64,000 nt of DNA from positions 1 to 64,000 of the forward strand of contig NZ_RYZH01000022.1 of NCBI RefSeq assembly GCF_003977685.1, given 5' to 3'. Under the pieces are notes generated by a model, which worked only from the letters and a program-made list of their open reading frames with translations, did no database searches and was not told the origin of the DNA. Position numbers and translations under genes: made by a program. Source of the DNA: Tautonia sociabilis (GTDB taxonomy: Bacteria > Planctomycetota > Planctomycetia > Isosphaerales > Isosphaeraceae). Positions 60,068 to 64,000 of the stretch are shown here, piece after piece (position 1 is the stretch's first letter; the number at the start of each line of letters is the position of its first letter).

Positions 60068-61981
60068 TCAGGGGCCCGGCTCGGCGGGCCGGGGGGCGGA
60101 CTCGGACTCGTCGCCAGCCGTCCGGCCGGCGCCCGAGTCGTCGTGACAGACGCGGAACCCGACGGTGAAATACGGAGAAACCTTGTGGCTACGCGCGGCT
60201 GATCGGGTCTGTGACTCGCTGTCCTGGCCGTCCCACGAGCCGCCCCGGATCACCCAGCGATACCCCGACGTCGGGCCCTTCGGGTCGACGATCGGGGCTC
60301 CCGTCGGGTCGGGGGGAGGATACGGGGCGTACCAATCGGAACACAGTTCCCAGGCGTTGCCGTGCAGGTCGAACAGGCCCCAGCGATTCGGCTGCTTCGA
60401 GCCGACCGGGCGGAGCCTCCAGGAGGAATTGGCCCGCCACCAGGCAAACGCTGCCAGGCGGTCGGGGTCGTCCCCCATCGACCACCGGGTCGTCGAGCCG
60501 GCCCGACAAGCGTACTCCCATTCGGCCTCGGTCGGGAGGCGATACGCCCGGCCGTCTCGCTCGGAGAGCCAGCGGCAGAACTCCTCGGCGTCGGGCCGGG
60601 CGATTTGAACGACCGGCTCGTCGTCGAGGGGAGGCCGCCCGTAGCCTGGGTCTCGCCAGTGGAATGCCGTGTCCGCCCGGACCTGGCCCAGCTCGCGGTC
60701 CCAAACGCGGCCGCCCTCCGACTCGGCGATCGTGATGTAGCCGGTGTCTTCCACGAAGCTCCGGAACTGGCCGTGAGTGACCTCGTGCGCCGCCATCCAG
60801 AAGGGCTGGGAGATCCGGACCAGCCGCCGGGGATGCTCGTCCTCCTTGGCCATCGGATCGTCCGGAGGTGATCCCATCCAGAACTCACCAGCCGGCAGGC
60901 GGACCATCGTCATCCCCATCGGGTTGGTCCGGGTCGGGCCCGAGGAGGGAGCGGAGGCCGGTCGAATTGGACCACCCATCCGGGAGGACGCCCCCGAGCC
61001 CTTCTCGACCGGAGTCGGAACCGAAACCCACCCGGCAACCGTTCCGCTGGCCTCGGTCTCCGTCGGCCGTTTGATCCGGGGCAAGACGACCGCCGCCACG
61101 GCCACGCTTGCGGCCATCATCCCAACCAGGGGCCAGGTCCAGGTCGATCGGCCGAGTCGGGTCGATGATCTGGTCGGGATGGACACCGAAAGCGACGCCT
61201 GAAGGTCGTCGACGAACCGCCGGATTGAGGGGTAGCGGTCGTCCGGATCCTCCTTCAGCGCCCGCAGCAGAACGGAGTCCACGACCCGGCGTAGCCGAGG
61301 GTTGAGCTGAGACGGAGGGCGAATGATCCCGAGGGGGCAAGAGCCGGTCAGCAACTCGTAAGATAGGGCGGCCAGCGAATACTGGTCGGCACGCTCGTCG
61401 ATCCGGAGCCGGTAGCGCTGCTCCGGGGCAACGTAGCCAAGCGTGCCGAGCCCCTCCTGCGTCTGGGTCAGCGACCCCGCCCCGGTTCGGAGGACCGCGA
61501 GGCCGAAGTCGGCAACCTTCGGGTTGGCCTCGTCGTGCATCAGGATGTTCTCGGGCTTCAGATCCCGATGCAGGATGCCGAGACGATGCAAGTGATCGAG
61601 CGCCTCGGCCACGGCGTCCAGGATCGCCATCGCCTGGGCCGCGGGCATCGGCCGACCTGGGCGCATCATCCGGCGGAGGTCGCCCCGCTCGACATACTCC
61701 ATCACAAGGAAGGGGTGTCCGTCCACCTCTCCGAAGTCATGGATCCCCAGGATGTTCGGGTGGGAGATTCGCGCCATGAGTTCCGCCTCGCGCCGGAACC
61801 GGGCGGCCCGCTTCTCGGGGTCGCTCGTTCCGTCGGCGGTCAAGAACTTGATGGCGACCAGACGCCCCAGTCGCAACTGTCGAGCGAGGAAGACCTCTCC
61901 CATCGCCCCTCGGCCCAGCGGTCTCAACAGCTCGTAGCCAGGCACCTGCGGCGTGCCCGGGATGCCAGAAGCGGTCGACAT
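60068..61981 (-). CDS. Ser/Thr protein kinase fused to FGE-sulfatase (SUMF1-like) domain
   Basis: This 637-residue protein has an N-terminal eukaryotic-type kinase (about 15-265): glycine loop LGRGAMGEV, K45 (VAIKFL), catalytic D140 (HRDLKPEN) and DFG at 158-160. It continues with a membrane helix (about 284-302) and a C-terminal formylglycine-generating-enzyme-like domain (about 355-625: MVRLPAGEFWMGSP, YRLPTEAEWEYACRAG, DLHGNAWELCSDWY, RGGSWDGQ, GFRVC). The kinase is complete and inside; the FGE-like part is outside and may sense a ligand or modify a protein rather than activate sulfatases. Such fusions are frequent in planctomycetes. The start is the ATG at 61981. Confidence 0.92.
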   Translation of the reverse strand: MSTASGIPGTPQVPGYELLRPLGRGAMGEVFLARQLRLGRLVAIKFLTADGTSDPEKRAARFRREAELMARISHPNILGIHDFGEVDGHPFLVMEYVERGDLRRMMRPGRPMPAAQAMAILDAVAEALDHLHRLGILHRDLKPENILMHDEANPKVADFGLAVLRTGAGSLTQTQEGLGTLGYVAPEQRYRLRIDERADQYSLAALSYELLTGSCPLGIIRPPSQLNPRLRRVVDSVLLRALKEDPDDRYPSIRRFVDDLQASLSVSIPTRSSTRLGRSTWTWPLVGMMAASVAVAAVVLPRIKRPTETEASGTVAGWVSVPTPVEKGSGASSRMGGPIRPASAPSSGPTRTNPMGMTMVRLPAGEFWMGSPPDDPMAKEDEHPRRLVRISQPFWMAAHEVTHGQFRSFVEDTGYITIAESEGGRVWDRELGQVRADTAFHWRDPGYGRPPLDDEPVVQIARPDAEEFCRWLSERDGRAYRLPTEAEWEYACRAGSTTRWSMGDDPDRLAAFAWWRANSSWRLRPVGSKQPNRWGLFDLHGNAWELCSDWYAPYPPPDPTGAPIVDPKGPTSGYRWVIRGGSWDGQDSESQTRSAARSHKVSPYFTVGFRVCHDDSGAGRTAGDESESAPRPAEPGP

Positions 61982-62284
61982 CGACGCCCCCGATCGCGCT
62001 GGGTCGATCCCCTCCTCGGCCCGTCGGTCCCCGGCGGACGCGAACCGGGACGAGTCGGGAGGCGGGCGAAGGACGGAAGTTCAGGACTCCCGGAAACAGC
62101 CTCCCCGGCCGCTTGACCAAGCCCTCCCCGGGACGGGACGGGTCGAATCGGCAACCCTTGGTCGTTCGGCTGGGGCCGACGTTTCCTTATCCTACCGCGC
62201 ATCCGCTTCGGAACGCAACGTTAAACACTGTTCGATTAAGAAAGCGACTCAAGCGAGTGCGATCGCGTGCACGGTAGTCGTTCC
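61982..62284. other. Intergenic region upstream of the kinase-FGE gene
   Basis: This gap holds a relatively AT-rich section (62183-62275) containing a candidate minus-strand promoter, annotated separately. No gene or structured RNA was recognised. The leader to the kinase start would be about 200 bases, which may contain regulatory structure. Confidence 0.45.
62189..62218 (-). promoter_or_regulatory. Candidate promoter for the kinase-FGE gene
   Basis: Read on the minus strand, TTGCGT (62218-62213) and TAGGAT (62194-62189) are separated by 18 bases, a workable but imperfect -35/-10 pair. It lies in an AT-rich patch about 200 bases before the kinase start. Confidence 0.3.
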
Positions 62285-63739
62285 TCAGGACGAGCCGGTC
62301 GGGCCGAGGTAGAGTGGCCGGTCGACGACCAACCCTGGCTCGATCTTCCCCTTGAGGTCGGCCGCTTCCAGGGCCAGCAGGGGGGAGATCTCGATGCCGA
62401 AGGGGACCGAGCCGTCTCCCCGGCGCAGCACCTTGGCGCCGGCCTGCTCCAGCCAGTCGCCATACAGGTCGCTCAGACGCTGTCGCACACTCGCGGGAGA
62501 GTCGGCCCCGGTGGCGTTCTTCAGGGGCTCGAACTCGGTGGCCCGGTCGGTTTCCACAATCGACCACCGCCGCGCCAGCGGCAGCGCGTCGAAGATGAAC
62601 GTCTCGAACTTCACCGCGTTCGGCTCCGAGGGGGAGACGAGATGGCCGTCCTCCCCCACGTAGGGCACCTTCTTCAACGCCCGGTGGAAGGGCAGCTTTC
62701 CCCCCCCGGAAGCGAGTCGTTCGAGGAACTCCCGGTCGAAGCAATGGATGGCGATGCTGCCGGCCCACAGCTGCAAGCGTCCGTCGGGCTCCCGGCGCTC
62801 GGCCAGTTCGGCCGGCAGGTCGGAATACTCGATAACCCGGGCACGGCCATCGACCTCAACGACCACGCCGACCTTCTCGTCGGGACGCTGCTTCTCGACC
62901 ACCTTGAAGGAGATCTCGGCGTCGGCGATCAGGTGGAGGCCAAGGTAGGCCGGATCGCAAATCTGGGCGAGCGGGTTGTCGACCTGGAAATAGTAGATGG
63001 TCCGGATGCCTCGCTCCCTCATCTCCTCCAGGCAACTCGGCTTGCCTTCCTCTCCAGGAGAGGCCAGCGCAGCGATTGTCCCGCCGTGGCCGTCGGGGCT
63101 CATCGCCAGCCGGTCCTTGCCGGCCAGCAGCAGCTTGCCGGTCTTGGAGTCGACCGCGGGCATCTGGCCCTGGACGAACAGCCGGACGTGCTCCAGGCCG
63201 AAGTTGCCGTGACGCTCGAAGAAGGAGGCCGTGGCCTCGTGGTTCTCCGGGCTGGTCATGATGTAGAGCGGGATCGCCCGGCCATGTCGGCGGGAGAGGG
63301 CGAGCAGCTTCTCGGCGTGGATCTGAAAGAGGCTGGCGCCGGAAACCGGTCCGATCGGGTAGGTCCCCTTGGGACCGTCGAAGCCGAGCCGGGTCCCCTG
63401 ACCTCCCGCGACGAGCACGGCGGCCACCTCACCAGAGGCCAGGGCCGCCTCCCCTCGATCGGCCGCCCGGCGGCGGGCGACGCGCTCGGCATCGGTTTGA
63501 GGCAGCCGACAAACCTCGACCGGACCGACCCGGGACGGGTCGATGGCGTGCTCGTCCGTCTCGATGGCTCGTGAGAGCACCAGACGGTCGATCAGCTCAG
63601 CGAGCCGTCCGAGGTCCAGCCGAGTGAGCTGCGAGGTCAGCCGTTCTCGGCCCTGGGCATCGAGTTCGTCCCAGAATCGGAGCACGTGGCTCTGGCCGAA
63701 CCGGGCCAGGAGGTCGACGAGCTCGGGGTCGGCGGGCAT
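62285..63739 (-). CDS. UDP-sugar pyrophosphorylase (UDPGP / UDP-GlcNAc pyrophosphorylase type)
   Basis: This 484-residue protein is of the eukaryotic-like UDPGP family with the nucleotide loop VLVAGGQGTRLGFDGPKG, then PLYIMTSPENHEAT, FFERHGNFGL, RLAMSPDGHGGTIAAL, YYFQVDNPLAQICDPAYLG and the C-terminal AVKFETFIFDALPLA. These match the UDP-N-acetylglucosamine pyrophosphorylase/UAP1 branch, which couples UTP with a sugar-1-phosphate; UDP-glucose is the alternative substrate. Planctomycetes often use this type instead of, or beside, the bacterial GlmU. The length fits (about 480). The ATG at 63739 is at the start of the family match. It is upstream of the kinase-FGE gene but separated by 303 bases. 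Confidence 0.9.
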   Translation of the reverse strand: MPADPELVDLLARFGQSHVLRFWDELDAQGRERLTSQLTRLDLGRLAELIDRLVLSRAIETDEHAIDPSRVGPVEVCRLPQTDAERVARRRAADRGEAALASGEVAAVLVAGGQGTRLGFDGPKGTYPIGPVSGASLFQIHAEKLLALSRRHGRAIPLYIMTSPENHEATASFFERHGNFGLEHVRLFVQGQMPAVDSKTGKLLLAGKDRLAMSPDGHGGTIAALASPGEEGKPSCLEEMRERGIRTIYYFQVDNPLAQICDPAYLGLHLIADAEISFKVVEKQRPDEKVGVVVEVDGRARVIEYSDLPAELAERREPDGRLQLWAGSIAIHCFDREFLERLASGGGKLPFHRALKKVPYVGEDGHLVSPSEPNAVKFETFIFDALPLARRWSIVETDRATEFEPLKNATGADSPASVRQRLSDLYGDWLEQAGAKVLRRGDGSVPFGIEISPLLALEAADLKGKIEPGLVVDRPLYLGPTGSS

Positions 63740-63843
63740 CGGCGGGCGGCTCCTGCGAGGAGGCGGCGGTGAGGGCGGCCGACCTCGGACCCGGCCCTGG
63801 GCGATCGCTGCCCGGCCGTGGGTCCGTCGGTCTCGTCCGGCGG

Positions 63844-64000
63844 TCAGAAGGCGATGGTGAGGCCATCGTAGGCCAGGAACACGCCGGGGGGCAAGCGCGC
63901 CTCGACCGGGCCGTGATCGTAGAAGTGCGAAAGGTGGGTGAGGTAGGCGCGTCGAGGGCGGAGGCGAGCGATCACCTCCAGGGCCTCGTCCAGGCTGAAG
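63844..64000 (-). CDS. C-terminal fragment of a probable metallo-beta-lactamase-fold hydrolase, cut by window edge
   Basis: Only the last 52 residues are in the window, ending with a TGA. Readable segments are FSLDEALEVIARLRPRRAYL, THLSHFYDHG, and EARLPPGVFLAYDGLTIAF. The THLSHFYDH segment (a late metal-binding His) followed by a short strand and YDGL is typical of the C-terminus of MBL-fold phosphodiesterases such as PhnP-like enzymes. The full length, start and other metal ligands are outside the window, so the family call rests on this short tail. Confidence 0.6.
   Translation of the reverse strand, partial: FSLDEALEVIARLRPRRAYLTHLSHFYDHGPVEARLPPGVFLAYDGLTIAF

Noticed and set aside
1..64000. 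tRNA, rRNA, CRISPR arrays, IS elements, prophage genes, origin of replication
   Set aside because: No cloverleaf-like gene, repeat-spacer pattern, transposase, integrase or DnaA-box cluster was noticed on reading the window. A dedicated scan could still find a small RNA.

Overview
The window looks like chromosome of a high-GC planctomycete, most likely family Isosphaeraceae. This rests on gene content, because no rRNA or tRNA is present. Planctomycete hallmarks are a DUF1549/DUF1553 cytochrome-type protein next to a Tat-exported DUF1501 protein, a PVC-type CxxCH protein, a DUF1559 pseudopilin-like protein, an ECF-type sigma factor, and a Ser/Thr kinase fused to a formylglycine-generating-enzyme-like domain. 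GC is high throughout, third codon positions are mostly G or C, and no island of different composition, IS element, phage or CRISPR array was seen.

Layout. 1-7 kb: MscL-like channel, enolase-superfamily protein, sigma factor, unknown protein, MetE-like protein, PqaA-like protein, MOSC protein. 7-11.6 kb (minus): a coupled PilZ/AAA+ pair, then glycerate kinase, thiL and tsaE overlapping end to end. 11.8-21 kb: exported HtrA-type protease, nadA, a 61-residue protein, a two-gene arginine-catabolic pair (TIGR00300/ornithine cyclodeaminase-like protein plus arginine dihydrolase-like protein), sixA, ppk1 and nfo. 21.5-25 kb: membrane protein, pseudopilin-like protein, PfkB kinase, DinB-fold protein. 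25.3-31.4 kb: an exported polymer-degradation set (DUF1549/1553, DUF1501, CE15 glucuronoyl esterase) with a strong hairpin after the DUF1501 gene.

32.6-41.1 kb is the most unusual stretch. It holds a 1308-residue coiled-coil FtsK/SpoIIIE-type ATPase with three ATPase-like modules, a doubtful small membrane ORF, an acyl carrier protein, and an 1138-residue protein joining 2-oxoacid dehydrogenase E1-alpha and E1-beta, a lipoyl domain and a FabH-like ketoacyl synthase. With the ACP next door, this suggests a 2-oxo acid is decarboxylated and the acyl group used directly as a primer for a fatty acid or polyketide-like chain. The E2 acyltransferase is missing, so how the acyl group moves is open.

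41-64 kb: GlgA-like glycosyltransferase, PVC-type CxxCH protein, a ruvX operon, a VCBS/FG-GAP-like protein, a three-gene ABC export locus (large exported/membrane protein, ATPase, tandem permease), mannose-1-phosphate guanylyltransferase, a hybrid histidine kinase, the kinase-FGE fusion, a UDP-sugar pyrophosphorylase, and the end of a probable metallo-beta-lactamase-fold protein cut by the right edge.

All function calls come from motifs and domain order read by eye. No database search was run.
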